Shown here: piece after piece, positions 27,634 through 37,406 of the stretch
How positions within the stretch are numbered: position 1 is the first letter of the stretch
Layout of the letters: each line of letters begins with the position of its first letter
Origin: an uncultured Parasphingopyxis sp.
GTDB taxonomy: Bacteria; Pseudomonadota; Alphaproteobacteria; Sphingomonadales; Sphingomonadaceae
Assembly (NCBI RefSeq): GCF_937129435.1
Contig: NZ_CAKZNF010000065.1
Coordinates: 1 to 37,406, forward strand
Length of the DNA: 37,406 bases
Direction: 5' to 3'
Notes under the pieces: generated by a model
What the model saw: only the letters and a program-made list of their open reading frames with translations
What the model was told of the DNA's origin: nothing
Database searches by the model: none
Position numbers and translations under genes: made by a program

Positions 27634-27986
27634 GAGTGTTCTCTCGCACGTTTTCCGCGGTGATTATGGCGGAGCAGCACGTCATCGGCAACAGCGTAGG
27701 ACCCTCAGACGAATTGCACGTCTTCCTTACGGGCTGACAACCACGGATTGTGTCCGCAAGTAACACCGCCGCTGCCAGGAGCCACTGATGGACGCAGCCG
27801 ATCGCGCTTTCGGTGCCGAGACCATTTTTCCATATCTGACGGAGAATACTCCGACGAAACATACAGCGTTTCAATATGTTCAGACACTCGGTCAGAGGGC
27901 CAACAGGCTGCGGACATTGCGACAATCGGGCTCGTCATACGAGGATGATCCGCGCCCTGCCACCTGACCACCCAACGTACACCCAT
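27634..27986. other. 353-base stretch without a recognised gene between sdhA and hicB
   Basis: No convincing gene is seen. Several short frames cross it on both strands, but none has a family motif, a plausible composition and a ribosome-binding site together. It looks less GC-rich than the flanking sdhA and peptidase genes. The end next to hicB holds the hicBA promoter. The end next to sdhA has no clear terminator. It may be the remains of the event that brought the hic cassette into the sdh cluster. Confidence 0.5.
27663..27691 (-). promoter_or_regulatory. Candidate promoter of hicBA
   Basis: On the minus strand TTGCCG (27691-27686) and CATAAT (27668-27663) are 17 bases apart. The predicted start near 27656 gives a leader of about 23 bases with an AGAGAA ribosome-binding site before the hicB ATG. 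Confidence 0.5.
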
Positions 27987-29789
27987 TCAATACACCCGCG
28001 CCTTCGGTTCGATGTACGTCGCCTCATCGGTCAGCGTGAAGCTGTGGACGGGGCGATAGTCGAGCGTCACTTTGCCCCCCTTGCCGCCCCAGCCTTCGAA
28101 CCAGGCGAGCGTGTGCTTCATCCAGTTCGCATCGTCGCGGTCGGAATAATCTTCGCGGGCATGGGCGCCGCGGCTTTCCTTGCGGGCGACGGCGCTCTTG
28201 ATCGTGCTGTGGGCCTGCGAAATCAGGTTGTCGAGTTCGAGCGTTTCGATGAGGTCGCTGTTCCAGATCAGCGAGCGATCGGTGACGGAGATGTCCTCCA
28301 TTCCCTTGTAGATCGCATCGAGCTTTTCGACGCCCTCGGCCATCAGCTCCTCGGTGCGGAAGACGGCGCAATGCGCCTGCATGTCCTTCTGCATCGCCAG
28401 CCGGATCTGGGCCGTGGGCGATCCGCCCGAGGCATGGCGGAAATGGTCGAGCCGTTCCAAAGCCATGTCCGCCGAGTCCTTCGGCAGCGGCTTGTGCGGC
28501 TTGCCCGCTTCGGTGATGTCGTTGACGCGGATGCCGGTCGCCCGGCCGAAGACGACGAGATCGATGAGCGAGTTCGACCCGAGCCGGTTCGCGCCATGGA
28601 CGCTGACGCAGGCCGCCTCGCCGACCGCGAACAGGCCGGGCACGACGCTGTCGGGATCGCCGTCCTTGAGCGTCAGCACCTCACCGTGGAAGTTGGTCGG
28701 GATGCCGCCCATGTTGTAATGCACGGTCGGCACGACGGGCAGCGGCTGGCGCGTCAGATCGACGCCGGCGAAGATCTTGCCGCTCTCGGTAATGCCGGGC
28801 AGCCGTTCGGCCAGGATCTTCGGATCGATATGGTCGAGGTGCAGGAAGATGTGGTCGTTTTCCTTGCCGACGCCGCGCCCTTCGCGGATCTCCAACGCCA
28901 TTGATCGCGAGACGACGTCGCGGCTGGCCAGGTCCTTCGCGCTCGGCGCGTAGCGTTCCATGAAACGCTCGCCTTCGGAATTGGTGAGGTAACCGCCCTC
29001 GCCGCGCGCGCCCTCGGTAATCAGGACCCCGGCGCCGTAGATGCCGGTCGGGTGGAACTGGACGAATTCCATGTCCTGCAGCGGCAGGCCTGCACGCAGC
29101 ACCATGCCGCCACCATCGCCGGTGCAGGTGTGCGCCGAGGTGCACGAGAAATAGGCGCGGCCGTATCCGCCCGTCGCCAGCACGACATTGTGAGCGCTGA
29201 ACCGGTGGATCGAGCCGTCTTCCATGCACATGGCGATAACGCCGCGACAGGCGCCATCCTCCATGATCAGGTCGAGCGCGAAATATTCGATGTAGAAATC
29301 GGCGTCATATTTCAGGCTCTGCTGATAGAGCGCGTGGAGCATCGCATGCCCCGTCCGGTCGGCCGCGGCGCAGGTGCGCTGGACCGGAGGCCCCTCACCC
29401 ATATTCTGCATATGGCCGCCGAACGGGCGCTGGTAGATCGTGCCGTCGTCGTTGCGCGAAAAGGGCACACCGGCATGTTCGAGCTCGTAGACCGCCTGCG
29501 GCGCCTCTCGCACCATATATTCGATCGCGTCCTGATCCCCGAGCCAGTCCGACCCCTTGACGGTGTCGTACATGTGCCAGGTCCAGTGATCGGGCGAGTT
29601 GTTGCCAAGGCTGGCCGCGATCCCGCCCTGCGCCGCGACGGTGTGCGAGCGCGTCGGGAAAACCTTGGTGATGCAGGCGGTGCGCAGCCCGCCCACGGCG
29701 GATCCCATGGTCGCGCGCAGCCCGGAGCCGCCGGCGCCGACGACGACGGTGTCGTATTTGTGATCGATGATCTTGTAGGCTTCGGCCAT
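27987..29789 (-). CDS. sdhA: Succinate dehydrogenase flavoprotein subunit
   Basis: The 600-residue product has the full length of SdhA. Seen are the FAD-binding [14 protein letters not shown], the covalent flavin site [16 protein letters not shown] with its His, [20 protein letters not shown] with active-site residues, and the C-terminal [17 protein letters not shown]. It oxidises succinate to fumarate in complex II. Its ATG overlaps the sdhD stop by one base (TAATG). sdhB does not follow directly; the next leftward genes are hicBA and two secreted peptidases. Confidence 0.98.
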   Translation of the reverse strand: MAEAYKIIDHKYDTVVVGAGGSGLRATMGSAVGGLRTACITKVFPTRSHTVAAQGGIAASLGNNSPDHWTWHMYDTVKGSDWLGDQDAIEYMVREAPQAVYELEHAGVPFSRNDDGTIYQRPFGGHMQNMGEGPPVQRTCAAADRTGHAMLHALYQQSLKYDADFYIEYFALDLIMEDGACRGVIAMCMEDGSIHRFSAHNVVLATGGYGRAYFSCTSAHTCTGDGGGMVLRAGLPLQDMEFVQFHPTGIYGAGVLITEGARGEGGYLTNSEGERFMERYAPSAKDLASRDVVSRSMALEIREGRGVGKENDHIFLHLDHIDPKILAERLPGITESGKIFAGVDLTRQPLPVVPTVHYNMGGIPTNFHGEVLTLKDGDPDSVVPGLFAVGEAACVSVHGANRLGSNSLIDLVVFGRATGIRVNDITEAGKPHKPLPKDSADMALERLDHFRHASGGSPTAQIRLAMQKDMQAHCAVFRTEELMAEGVEKLDAIYKGMEDISVTDRSLIWNSDLIETLELDNLISQAHSTIKSAVARKESRGAHAREDYSDRDDANWMKHTLAWFEGWGGKGGKVTLDYRPVHSFTLTDEATYIEPKARVY

Positions 29790-30175
29790 TATGCGGCCCC
29801 TCCGAATGCAATTTTGGCGATCGAGAAAATGGCGATCGCCGCGCCGCCGATGGCGAAGAAGTTGAGCAGGATCAGCACGCCGAGCTTCGACGATTCGTTA
29901 TGGACATAATCCTCGATCACGACCTGCAGGCCGAGCCTCAGATGCCAGAAGACGTTCGCCGAGAGCAGGATCATCGCCACGGCGACGAGCGGCGAGGACA
30001 GCCAGTCGACGACGATGCCATGGCTGAGATTGGGGAGCCGGATCAGCGAAAAGACGAACCAGGGGACGAGGAACAGGTTCGCCGCTGCGGTCACCCGCTG
30101 CAGCCACCAGTGATGCGCGCCGGCCTTGGCCGAGCCGAGACCGCGAACGCGGCCGAGATTGGTGCCGTTGCCCAT
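29789..30175 (-). CDS. sdhD: Succinate dehydrogenase membrane anchor subunit
   Basis: The 128-residue product has three membrane helices (about residues 27-46, 59-79 and 98-121) and the SdhD features [20 protein letters not shown] and [15 protein letters not shown], where a His ligates heme b. It anchors the complex to the inner membrane and helps form the quinone site. The ATG at 30175 overlaps the sdhC stop by one base (TAATG); a longer frame to 30214 runs inside sdhC and is not needed. Confidence 0.94.
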   Translation of the reverse strand: MGNGTNLGRVRGLGSAKAGAHHWWLQRVTAAANLFLVPWFVFSLIRLPNLSHGIVVDWLSSPLVAVAMILLSANVFWHLRLGLQVVIEDYVHNESSKLGVLILLNFFAIGGAAIAIFSIAKIAFGGAA

Positions 30176-30609
30176 TATGCGCCTCCCCCGAAAATGCCCA
30201 TGATCCAGTCGCATTGCAGCCAGCCCCAGAGCGCCGCCGTCGCGACGATGGCGCCGGCGACGACGAGGATGGCGCCGCGCTTGTTTGTTTTCAGTTCGTA
30301 TCCCGCGCCGGTGTCGAGCACGAAATGGCGGATGCCGTTGAAGAGATGGGTGAAGAACGCCCAGGTCAGACCAACGCCGAGCACCACGCCGACAATGTTG
30401 ATCCGGCCGCTCTCGACCGTCAGCAGCCCGGCGAACCAGCTATAGCTTTCCTCGCCGCTCGCCGCCGCAAGCAGCCACCAGGCGAAAATGATCCCGCCGA
30501 CCACGGCAAGGCCCACGCCCGTCATGCGGTGCAGGATCGAGACCAGCATATGCGGCCCCCAGCGCCAGATTTGCAGATGCGGCGCCATCGGCCTGTCGGT
30601 ATTGCGCAT
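30175..30609 (-). CDS. sdhC: Succinate dehydrogenase cytochrome b556 subunit
   Basis: The 144-residue product starts with RPMAPHLQIWRWGPHMLVSI and has the SdhC motif LHRMTGVGLAV and the heme-ligand region HLFNGIRHFVLDTG. Three membrane helices are seen. A strong ribosome-binding site (GAGGGG, six bases) precedes the ATG at 30609. It is the first gene of the leftward sdhCDA unit. The 154 bases to the divergent chemoreceptor gene must hold its promoter, but I could not settle on boxes. Confidence 0.95.
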   Translation of the reverse strand: MRNTDRPMAPHLQIWRWGPHMLVSILHRMTGVGLAVVGGIIFAWWLLAAASGEESYSWFAGLLTVESGRINIVGVVLGVGLTWAFFTHLFNGIRHFVLDTGAGYELKTNKRGAILVVAGAIVATAALWGWLQCDWIMGIFGGGA

Positions 30610-30763
30610 GATACCCCTCGTCTTTCCTCGGTTCCCGCTTCTAGCCGAACGACACAGCCATGCAACATCGGGAAGCGATCCCTAACGCCCTGTTTACCAT
30701 TGCCGGGTTATGCCGGCCAACGGACCCGGAAGAGCCCCTTGGGAAAACAGAGGCAGCAAAGCT

Positions 30764-32122
30764 ATGCGTGTGATCACTATGGACGATTTCGATCCGCTCC
30801 TGAAAAAAATGATGGAAAGGCTTGCGAGCTTCAGGGACGACGAAAAATTCCTCGCGTCGACGCAAGACACCTGGGAGTGCATCAAGGATCACGTGCCCGA
30901 GATAGGACAATGCTTCTGGGAGAATTTCCGCGACGGAAACGAGATGCTTCAGAATATGTCGGAAGAGGAGCTTCGGAAGTCCTACGCCAATTCGGAACGG
31001 TACATCCGGTCCAAATATGCTCATCCGGTCGATCCCGAATGGGTGCGCGTTGCCGGCAAGAACGCATTGAATACCATCCGCGCAGGACTCGAGCCGACCC
31101 GGCTCTACAGCGCCCTGACGGAAGCGCATCGTGAGACGCTCAAGATCATCCGCCGGAATGTCGACGATGTGGATCACCTGCACCGGCTGTTCGAGGCGAT
31201 GATCCGGATGAGCGGGTTGGAGATGGAAATCAGCTCGGCCTTCACGCATGAATGCCTGCGCCAACAGGAATATGAACGGCGCGACGAAAGCGTCGAGATA
31301 TTCCGGAACGAGATCGGCGCCGTCATCGAGCAGGCGAGCAGCCAGAGCTCGACCGTCAATGCGAGCGCGAACGATGCGTCGCGTTCGGCCAGCGGAATGC
31401 TCGACAAGGCCTCCGAAGTCGCCGCCGCTGCCGAGCAGTCCGCCGTCGCGATGCGCGAGGCCGCGCAGACCGCCGCCGGCCTGATCCGCGCGATCGAGGA
31501 CGCGCGCAACGAGGTCGAGGTTGCGGCCGAGGTCGCCACCCGCGCCGCGAGCCAGACCGAAACCGCGGTTGCCGTTTCCGAAGCGCTGTCGGGCCATGCC
31601 GTGTCGATCGAATCGATTCTCGGCCTGATCCGCGACATCGCCGGCCAGACAAACCTCCTCGCGCTCAACGCCACCATCGAGGCGGCGCGTGCCGGCGATG
31701 CCGGCCGCGGCTTCGCGGTCGTCGCGCAGGAAGTGAAGAGCCTCGCCAACCAAACCGCCGAGGCCACCGACGAGATCGCGCAAAAGATCGCCGCGATCCA
31801 GTCTGCTTCCAAGCAGACGGTCGAGACGAGCGGGTCGATCCGCGAAATCGTCGGCGAGGTGCAGGTCTCCGCCAACCGGATCCGCGAAGCGATGGAAACG
31901 CAGGCGCAGACGGTGACGATGATCACCGCCGCCGTCGACGAAACCGCGCTCGCGGCCGATTCGATGTCGGGCACGATCGCCGCGATCCGGCAGGACACCG
32001 AAAGCGTCGCCAGCGATATCGACCGGGTCAGCGAGGGCTTCCGCGAAGTCGACGGTCAGTTGACGCGCCTCAACACCGCCACCGGCGATTTCGTCGAGCG
32101 CTTCGCCAAGGCCAATGGCTGA
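30764..32122 (+). CDS. Soluble methyl-accepting chemotaxis protein with protoglobin-like sensor
   Basis: From the ATG at 30764 the protein has 452 residues and no membrane segment, so it is cytoplasmic. The first 175 or so residues look like the globin-coupled-sensor fold ([20 protein letters not shown] matches the F-helix region). The rest is a coiled-coil signalling domain with the MCP hairpin tip [20 protein letters not shown] at about residues 291-310. No HAMP domain is present. In globin-coupled sensors the proximal heme His lies four residues before the G of GL[DE]P; here that place holds Thr104, so heme binding is doubtful. A GAGG lies ten bases before the start. The frame is open upstream to 30710. 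Confidence 0.88.
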   Translation: MRVITMDDFDPLLKKMMERLASFRDDEKFLASTQDTWECIKDHVPEIGQCFWENFRDGNEMLQNMSEEELRKSYANSERYIRSKYAHPVDPEWVRVAGKNALNTIRAGLEPTRLYSALTEAHRETLKIIRRNVDDVDHLHRLFEAMIRMSGLEMEISSAFTHECLRQQEYERRDESVEIFRNEIGAVIEQASSQSSTVNASANDASRSASGMLDKASEVAAAAEQSAVAMREAAQTAAGLIRAIEDARNEVEVAAEVATRAASQTETAVAVSEALSGHAVSIESILGLIRDIAGQTNLLALNATIEAARAGDAGRGFAVVAQEVKSLANQTAEATDEIAQKIAAIQSASKQTVETSGSIREIVGEVQVSANRIREAMETQAQTVTMITAAVDETALAADSMSGTIAAIRQDTESVASDIDRVSEGFREVDGQLTRLNTATGDFVERFAKANG

Positions 32123-32134
32123 CTTTCGGTAGCC

Positions 32135-32161
32135 CGGGCTTTCGCTGAACCGCGAAGCCCG
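32135..32161. terminator. Hairpin after the chemoreceptor gene
   Basis: CGGGCTTTCG and CGCGAAGCCCG pair with one bulged base around a short loop, 13 bases after the chemoreceptor stop. No T-run follows, so termination is likely weak or Rho-assisted. Confidence 0.45.
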
Positions 32162-32175
32162 ATATCGCATGGGCG

Positions 32176-32898
32176 ATGACCGAAGCCAGAATTCCCCATA
32201 TCTTTGTTACAGGTGCCAGCCGAGGGATCGGCGCCGCCGCGCTCACCGCGCTGGAAGCCGCAGGCGCGAAAGTCTGCGGCCATGCCACCGAGAAAAGCGA
32301 AAAGATCGCCGTCGGCGCCGATCTCAACAAGCCGGGCGGCGGACGGAGGGCATGGCGCGCGGCGCTCGGCAAGCTCGGCGGGCGGATCGATGTGGTGGTC
32401 AACAATGCCGGCGTCTACGAAGCCTTGCCGCTCAAAACCGACGAGGCCGAATGGCTCGCGCAATTGAAGCGGACGCTGCGAATCAACCTGCTCGCCTCGG
32501 CGGAAATATCCCGCCTCGCCGTGCTCCATTTCCAGGAGCAAGGCGGTGGCCGGATCGTCAACATCGCCAGCCGCGCAGCCTATCGCGGCGACAGCCCCGA
32601 TCACTGGCATTATGCCGCATCGAAAGGCGCGATGGTAGCGATGACCAAGACGATCGCGCGCGGCTATGCCGCCGAGAACATTCTCGCCTTCGCTATTTGC
32701 CCCGGCTTTACGATGACCGGCATGGCCGACGACTATCTGGAGAGCCGGGGCGGCGAAAAGCTGCTCGCGGACATCCCTCTCGGCCGCGTGGCCCAGCCCG
32801 AAGAGATCGCCTCGATGATCGCCTATTGCGCGCTGGAAGCGCCGGCATCGATGACGGGCGCGGTGCTCGATGCGAACGGGGCGAGCTTTGTCCGCTGA
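32176..32898 (+). CDS. Short-chain dehydrogenase/reductase
   Basis: A 240-residue SDR of the classical type. It has the nucleotide-binding TGASRGIGAAA, the NNAGV motif, the catalytic Ser in VNIASRAAYRG, and the Tyr/Lys pair in HYAASKGAM. The end (PLGRVAQPEEIASMIAYCAL, then MTGAVLDANG) is typical of the FabG-like group. It reduces a keto group or oxidises an alcohol with NAD(P); the substrate is not shown. The ATG at 32176 is the natural start. The next gene begins 17-38 bases after its stop on the same strand. Confidence 0.9.
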   Translation: MTEARIPHIFVTGASRGIGAAALTALEAAGAKVCGHATEKSEKIAVGADLNKPGGGRRAWRAALGKLGGRIDVVVNNAGVYEALPLKTDEAEWLAQLKRTLRINLLASAEISRLAVLHFQEQGGGRIVNIASRAAYRGDSPDHWHYAASKGAMVAMTKTIARGYAAENILAFAICPGFTMTGMADDYLESRGGEKLLADIPLGRVAQPEEIASMIAYCALEAPASMTGAVLDANGASFVR

Positions 32899-32936
32899 AT
32901 GAAAGGGACCGGATCGTGACCAATTTCGGAGGTGGC

Positions 32937-33632
32937 ATGGGCCGCCTGCTTGTCTGGGGCTTCGCTGCACTCGGCATTTTGGCTGCCCTGGCGGTGATCT
33001 TTCTGGCTTTCGAGTTCGCTTCCTTCGATGCGGGCCGCAACGATCCCGAGCCGATCAACAATGCGGGCGACGGTCCTGCGCTCATCGTGTCCGGCGTCCG
33101 GCCAATCACCGGAACGCCCTATTCCGAGATCGCCATCGGCGCCGACGGCCAGCGCACAGGCGGCAGCGGGAGCAGCGGTCCGGGGTACGGCGAGCCGATC
33201 CTGCGCAACATCGTTCTCATCGACCGGCGCGACGGCAGGTCGCGACGACTTGTCGATGGCAACGATCGGATCGTTAGAGAGCGCTTCTATCTGCCCGCAG
33301 TGACGGATTATCGTGCGCCTCGCAACGGCGAAGCCTATTCGCCGGACATCGACCGGGATCCCCTATCGGAGGATACCGACCCAGCACCGGCCGCCTATTA
33401 CGTCATCCGCCTGCGCCACCAGCAGAACGACGCGGAAGATGTGCTGTTCGGTGTTCTGGAAAGCGGCGAACAACGGTTTGTCCTGCGCGACATTGCCGGG
33501 GTCGAAGCGATCTGGATGCAGTCGGAGAACGTGATCGCGTTGATCGTGCGCAAGAATAACATGCTGCGCTATGTCGGCGTGGACATGACCGATCTCCGCA
33601 TGGTTGCAGACCGGCCGATCGCGTTGAACTGA
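32937..33632 (+). CDS. Hypothetical membrane-anchored protein
   Basis: A 231-residue protein with one N-terminal membrane helix (about residues 3-26, LLVWGFAALGILAALAVIFL) and a periplasmic domain of about 200 residues rich in acidic and proline residues (SPDIDRDPLSEDTDPAPAAY). The domain looks like a beta-rich repeat fold, with YVIRLRHQQNDAEDVLFGVL and AIWMQSENVIALIVRKNNML as regular strands; no family could be named. GGAGG lies four bases before the ATG at 32937. A GTG at 32916, with AAAGGGA seven bases upstream, is an alternative start in the same frame. It sits between the SDR gene and prmA on one strand with short gaps. Confidence 0.75.
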   Translation: MGRLLVWGFAALGILAALAVIFLAFEFASFDAGRNDPEPINNAGDGPALIVSGVRPITGTPYSEIAIGADGQRTGGSGSSGPGYGEPILRNIVLIDRRDGRSRRLVDGNDRIVRERFYLPAVTDYRAPRNGEAYSPDIDRDPLSEDTDPAPAAYYVIRLRHQQNDAEDVLFGVLESGEQRFVLRDIAGVEAIWMQSENVIALIVRKNNMLRYVGVDMTDLRMVADRPIALN

Positions 33633-33645
33633 GGCGCGCGAAACC

Positions 33646-34581
33646 ATGACAAGCTGGAAGCTCTCCCTTCCCTGCACCCGCGCCGAAGCCGAGGCACTGA
33701 AGGGCGACATCGCCCCGCTGGCCCTGCTCGAACCGCCGCCCGCACTGATGACGAGCGAGATCGATCCGGCCGTGCCCGACGACTGGCGGCTCGATGCCTA
33801 TTTCGAGAGCAAGCCCGATGCGAACACCGTCGCGATGCTCAAGCGGCTGTTTCCGAGCGCCGCCCATGCCGAACCGGTCGTCGAACGACTCCGCGACGAG
33901 GATTGGGTAACGCTGAGCCAGCAAGGGCTGGAGCCGATCCAAGAGGGCCGGTTCTTCGTTCACACGCCGCGCCACCGCGACAGCATTCCGGCCGATGCAA
34001 TCGCCTTCGAGATCGATGCGGGGCGTGCGTTCGGCACCGGGCAGCATGAAACGACGGCCGGGTGCCTCGCGATGCTCGACCGGCTCAAGGCGTCGGGACG
34101 ACGCTACCGGGCGATCGCCGATATCGGCACCGGCACGGGCTTGCTCGCCTTTGCGGCGCGATCGCTATGGCCGCGCGCGCGGGTCATTGCGTCGGATATC
34201 GATCCGGTGGCCATCGAAGTGGCGCGGGAAAATGCGCAGCTCAACGACATAGCCTTGGGGCAGGGACGCAGCGGTGTCGCCCTCGTCACGGCGGCCGGAC
34301 TGGCGCATCGCGAGTTGAAAAGGCGCGCCCCGTACGACCTGCTGATCGCCAATATCCTTGCCAAGCCCTTGATCGACCTCGCCCCCGCCTTTGCGGCTGC
34401 GACGGCTCCGGGCGGAACGCTGATCCTCGCAGGGCTCTTGCAGGCACAAGCGGACGATGTCGCCACCGCCTATCGCCGCCAGCGCTGCCGCCTTGCCGGA
34501 CGGATCGATCGCGGCGACTGGGCGATCCTCAGGCTGCAGAGGCGGCCTTCTCCAGCGCATAAGCCTGCGTCCCGCGCGTGA
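33646..34581 (+). CDS. prmA: Ribosomal protein L11 methyltransferase
   Basis: The 311-residue product is a PrmA-type class I methyltransferase that trimethylates ribosomal protein L11. It has the PrmA signature AFGTGQHETTAGCL, the SAM-binding IADIGTGTGLLAFAA, SDIDPVAIEVARENAQLN, and the catalytic-region LIANILAKPLIDLAP. The start ATG lies 13 bases after the upstream gene. The last 53 bases, which encode a poorly conserved tail (RPSPAHKPASRA), overlap the 3' end of phhA on the other strand. Confidence 0.93.
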   Translation: MTSWKLSLPCTRAEAEALKGDIAPLALLEPPPALMTSEIDPAVPDDWRLDAYFESKPDANTVAMLKRLFPSAAHAEPVVERLRDEDWVTLSQQGLEPIQEGRFFVHTPRHRDSIPADAIAFEIDAGRAFGTGQHETTAGCLAMLDRLKASGRRYRAIADIGTGTGLLAFAARSLWPRARVIASDIDPVAIEVARENAQLNDIALGQGRSGVALVTAAGLAHRELKRRAPYDLLIANILAKPLIDLAPAFAAATAPGGTLILAGLLQAQADDVATAYRRQRCRLAGRIDRGDWAILRLQRRPSPAHKPASRA

Positions 34582-35422
34582 TGATGCCGTCGCCCTCGGC
34601 GATGTCCTCGGGCGCGAAATCGCTGGCTTTTTCGAGTTCGGCATAAAGCGGCGCGAAATCGGTCTCGACCGTCTGCCGCAGCAGCTCTTCAAAACTCGGG
34701 ATGACGAAATAGACCTGCTGGAAATCGTCGATGCGGTAGTTGGTCCGCATGACCCGCTTCATGTCGAAGCGGATCCGGTTGGGGCTGGGATCGTCAAGCG
34801 CGAAGACGCTTTCGCCATGGCTGGAGACGATACCCGAGCCGTAGATGCGCAGGCCTTCCTCCTCTTCGATCAGCCCGAATTCGACGGTGTACCAGTAGAG
34901 CCGCGCAAGATGATCGAGGCTGTCGAACTCCAGGGCGCGCAGCCCGCCTCTCCCATAGGCCTCCATATAGTCGGCGAAGACGGGGTTGGCGAGCATGGGC
35001 ACATGGCCGAACACATCGTGGAAGACGTCGGGTTCCTGCAGATAATCGAGCTGGTCGCGGCGGCGAATGAAATTGCCGGCGACGAAGCGGCGGTTGGCGA
35101 GGTGATCGAAGAAAACGTCGTCGGGAACGAGGCCGGGCACCGCGACGACCTGCCAGCCGGTTTCCTTCATAAGGTTTTCCGACAGCTCCTCGAAATCGGG
35201 GATGCCGGGCTTGGAAAGCTTGAGGACGTCGATGCCGTCGAGAAAGGCCTGGCTCGCGCGCCCCGGCAGCTGCTTCTGCTGCCGCGCGAACAGGATATCC
35301 CAGGTTTCATGGTCCTCCTTGGTATAGGCAGACCAGTCCTGCGGAATCGTCCAGTCGGGCGCGGCGCCTTCGGGCGGGGCTTCGTGTACGTGACTGTCCA
35401 TCTTGGGTGTTTCTGCATTCAT
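34529..35422 (-). CDS. phhA: Phenylalanine 4-monooxygenase
   Basis: The 297-residue enzyme hydroxylates phenylalanine to tyrosine with tetrahydropterin and oxygen. The iron ligands are visible in EPDVFHDVFGHVPML (two His) and in WYTVEFGL (Glu); YGSGIVSSHGE is the following conserved loop. The ATG at 35422 has AGGA seven bases upstream, while the in-frame ATG at 35428 has it only one base away, so the later start is chosen. It is monocistronic and convergent with prmA, overlapping it by 53 bases. A pterin recycling partner (phhB) is not in the window. Confidence 0.95.
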   Translation of the reverse strand: MNAETPKMDSHVHEAPPEGAAPDWTIPQDWSAYTKEDHETWDILFARQQKQLPGRASQAFLDGIDVLKLSKPGIPDFEELSENLMKETGWQVVAVPGLVPDDVFFDHLANRRFVAGNFIRRRDQLDYLQEPDVFHDVFGHVPMLANPVFADYMEAYGRGGLRALEFDSLDHLARLYWYTVEFGLIEEEEGLRIYGSGIVSSHGESVFALDDPSPNRIRFDMKRVMRTNYRIDDFQQVYFVIPSFEELLRQTVETDFAPLYAELEKASDFAPEDIAEGDGIITRGTQAYALEKAASAA

Positions 35423-35499
35423 GGCCATATCCTAGCAGAAACGGTCCGGACCGGGAAATGGATGCGGCACGTGTGAATATGCCGCGCATGGGAGGCGGG

Positions 35500-36162
35500 A
35501 TGAGGGCATTGCGGTTGATGGGCAAGGTGATGGCGACGTTGCAGCTCGCCGCCTTCGCATTCGTGCTCGCCGGGATCGGCGGGTCGCTGATCCCGGTCAA
35601 TGGCGATTGGGAGGAACCGGCCGAGGGACTTACGATCTACGTCTATGACAACGGCATTCACACGGGCCTCATCCTGCCCGCCAGCAATGCCGAAGCCGAT
35701 TTCACCGATCTGGTCCGGCCCGAACATCTCGGCGATCCGGCGCGCGCCCGCGACCATCTGCTCTTCGGCTGGGGCGACCGCGTCTTCTACCTCGAAACGC
35801 CGAGCTGGGGCGACTTACGGCTCCAGACGGCGGTTGCCGCCATCATCGGCAGCGAGGCGAGCCTCGTTCATGTCGATCATGTCGCGCGCCCCGCCCCCGC
35901 CGACAATGTCCGCCCGATCCGCGTGACGCCCGGCGAATATCGCCGCATCGCAAGCGGCATCCGCGACCAGTTCGCCCTCGACGCACAAGGCCGTTCGCAA
36001 CCCCTCTCCGGCTATGGTGCCAGCGATGTCTTCTACGAGGCGAACGGCCGCTACAGCGCCATCCGCACCTGCAACGAATGGACCGGCCGCATCCTGCGCG
36101 ATGCCGGCGTGCGGGTGGGCGCGTGGACGCCTTTCAACTTCGGCGTGATGCGGTGGTTTTGA
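35500..36162 (+). CDS. DUF2459 (TIGR02117) family protein
   Basis: A 220-residue protein with an N-terminal signal or anchor (LRLMGKVMATLQLAAFAFVL). The periplasmic domain has the DUF2459 hallmarks: IYVYDNGIHTGLILPA, FGWGDRVFYLETPSW, and near the end RTCNEWTGRILRDAGVRVG followed by WTPFNFGVMRW. The His, Trp and Cys-Asn-Glu positions suggest an NlpC/P60-like fold, but no activity is established. GGAGG lies four bases before the ATG at 35500; the frame is open upstream to 35407. It ends 21 bases before the ligA stop (convergent). Confidence 0.85.
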   Translation: MRALRLMGKVMATLQLAAFAFVLAGIGGSLIPVNGDWEEPAEGLTIYVYDNGIHTGLILPASNAEADFTDLVRPEHLGDPARARDHLLFGWGDRVFYLETPSWGDLRLQTAVAAIIGSEASLVHVDHVARPAPADNVRPIRVTPGEYRRIASGIRDQFALDAQGRSQPLSGYGASDVFYEANGRYSAIRTCNEWTGRILRDAGVRVGAWTPFNFGVMRWF

Positions 36163-36183
36163 GGGGGCAAGGGCGCGCCTGCA

Positions 36184-37406
<1,223 letters not shown>

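Noticed and set aside
27705..27986. Open frame of about 93 codons between sdhA and hicB
   Set aside because: No motif, unusual composition, no ribosome-binding site. Better described as gene-free sequence at the edge of the inserted cassette.
30668..30717. Possible flagellar or CtrA-type control site before the chemoreceptor gene (CCTAACG, GTTTACC)
   Set aside because: The words do not form a full TTAA-N7-TTAA site or a recognisable sigma-28 promoter, so no call was made.
30641..32170. Long open frame (509 codons) opposite the chemoreceptor gene
   Set aside because: The product is rich in repeated G/R/D stretches produced by the reverse complement of the Ala/Glu-rich coiled coil; no ribosome-binding site or domain.

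Overview
The window looks like chromosomal DNA from a GC-rich alphaproteobacterium, most likely of the order Sphingomonadales. The signs are the methionine synthase split into two genes behind an ArsR-methyltransferase regulator, the order mdh - secreted protein - sucD - sucA - sucB - lpd, the sdhC-D-A block, and long intergenic palindromes of the sort common in sphingomonads. No tRNA, rRNA, CRISPR array or cobalamin riboswitch was recognised by eye.

Layout. (1) 1-2626 is an accessory edge: the 5' end of a leftward gene, a small membrane protein, a DUF3800 protein divergent from a 55-residue acidic protein, and an IS1595-family insertion sequence. (2) 2645-8379 is a methionine-cycle operon (SahR-like regulator, metF, metH1, metH2), read from a promoter that contains a perfect 24-bp palindrome. 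(3) 8506-17646, read leftward, is mdh, a secreted protein, sucD, sucA, sucB, lpd and a PepSY membrane protein; sucC is not present. (4) 17758-21044 holds a secreted M20 peptidase and a phage-Mu-like control module: a Ner-like protein and a ParB-like protein, divergent from a CI/S24-type repressor whose peptidase residues appear substituted. (5) 21066-30609, read leftward, holds zapE, a hotdog thioesterase and the succinate dehydrogenase genes. sdhB is separated from sdhCDA by about 4.5 kb that carry hicBA, a secreted M20 peptidase, a secreted C13 peptidase and an ATP-grasp ligase. (6) 30764-37406 holds a soluble chemoreceptor, an SDR oxidoreductase, a membrane-anchored protein, prmA, phenylalanine hydroxylase, a DUF2459 protein and the 3' part of ligA.

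Functionally the window is dominated by the TCA cycle (malate dehydrogenase, 2-oxoglutarate dehydrogenase E1/E2/E3, succinyl-CoA synthetase alpha, succinate dehydrogenase) and by methyl-group metabolism. Accessory modules sit between these blocks. The most unusual parts are the isolated Mu-like switch at 19231-21044, the hicBA-peptidase cassette inside the sdh cluster, and two divergent gene pairs whose start codons overlap in the same four bases, CATG (681-684 and 20312-20315). All functional calls come from reading motifs and gene order; no database search was run.
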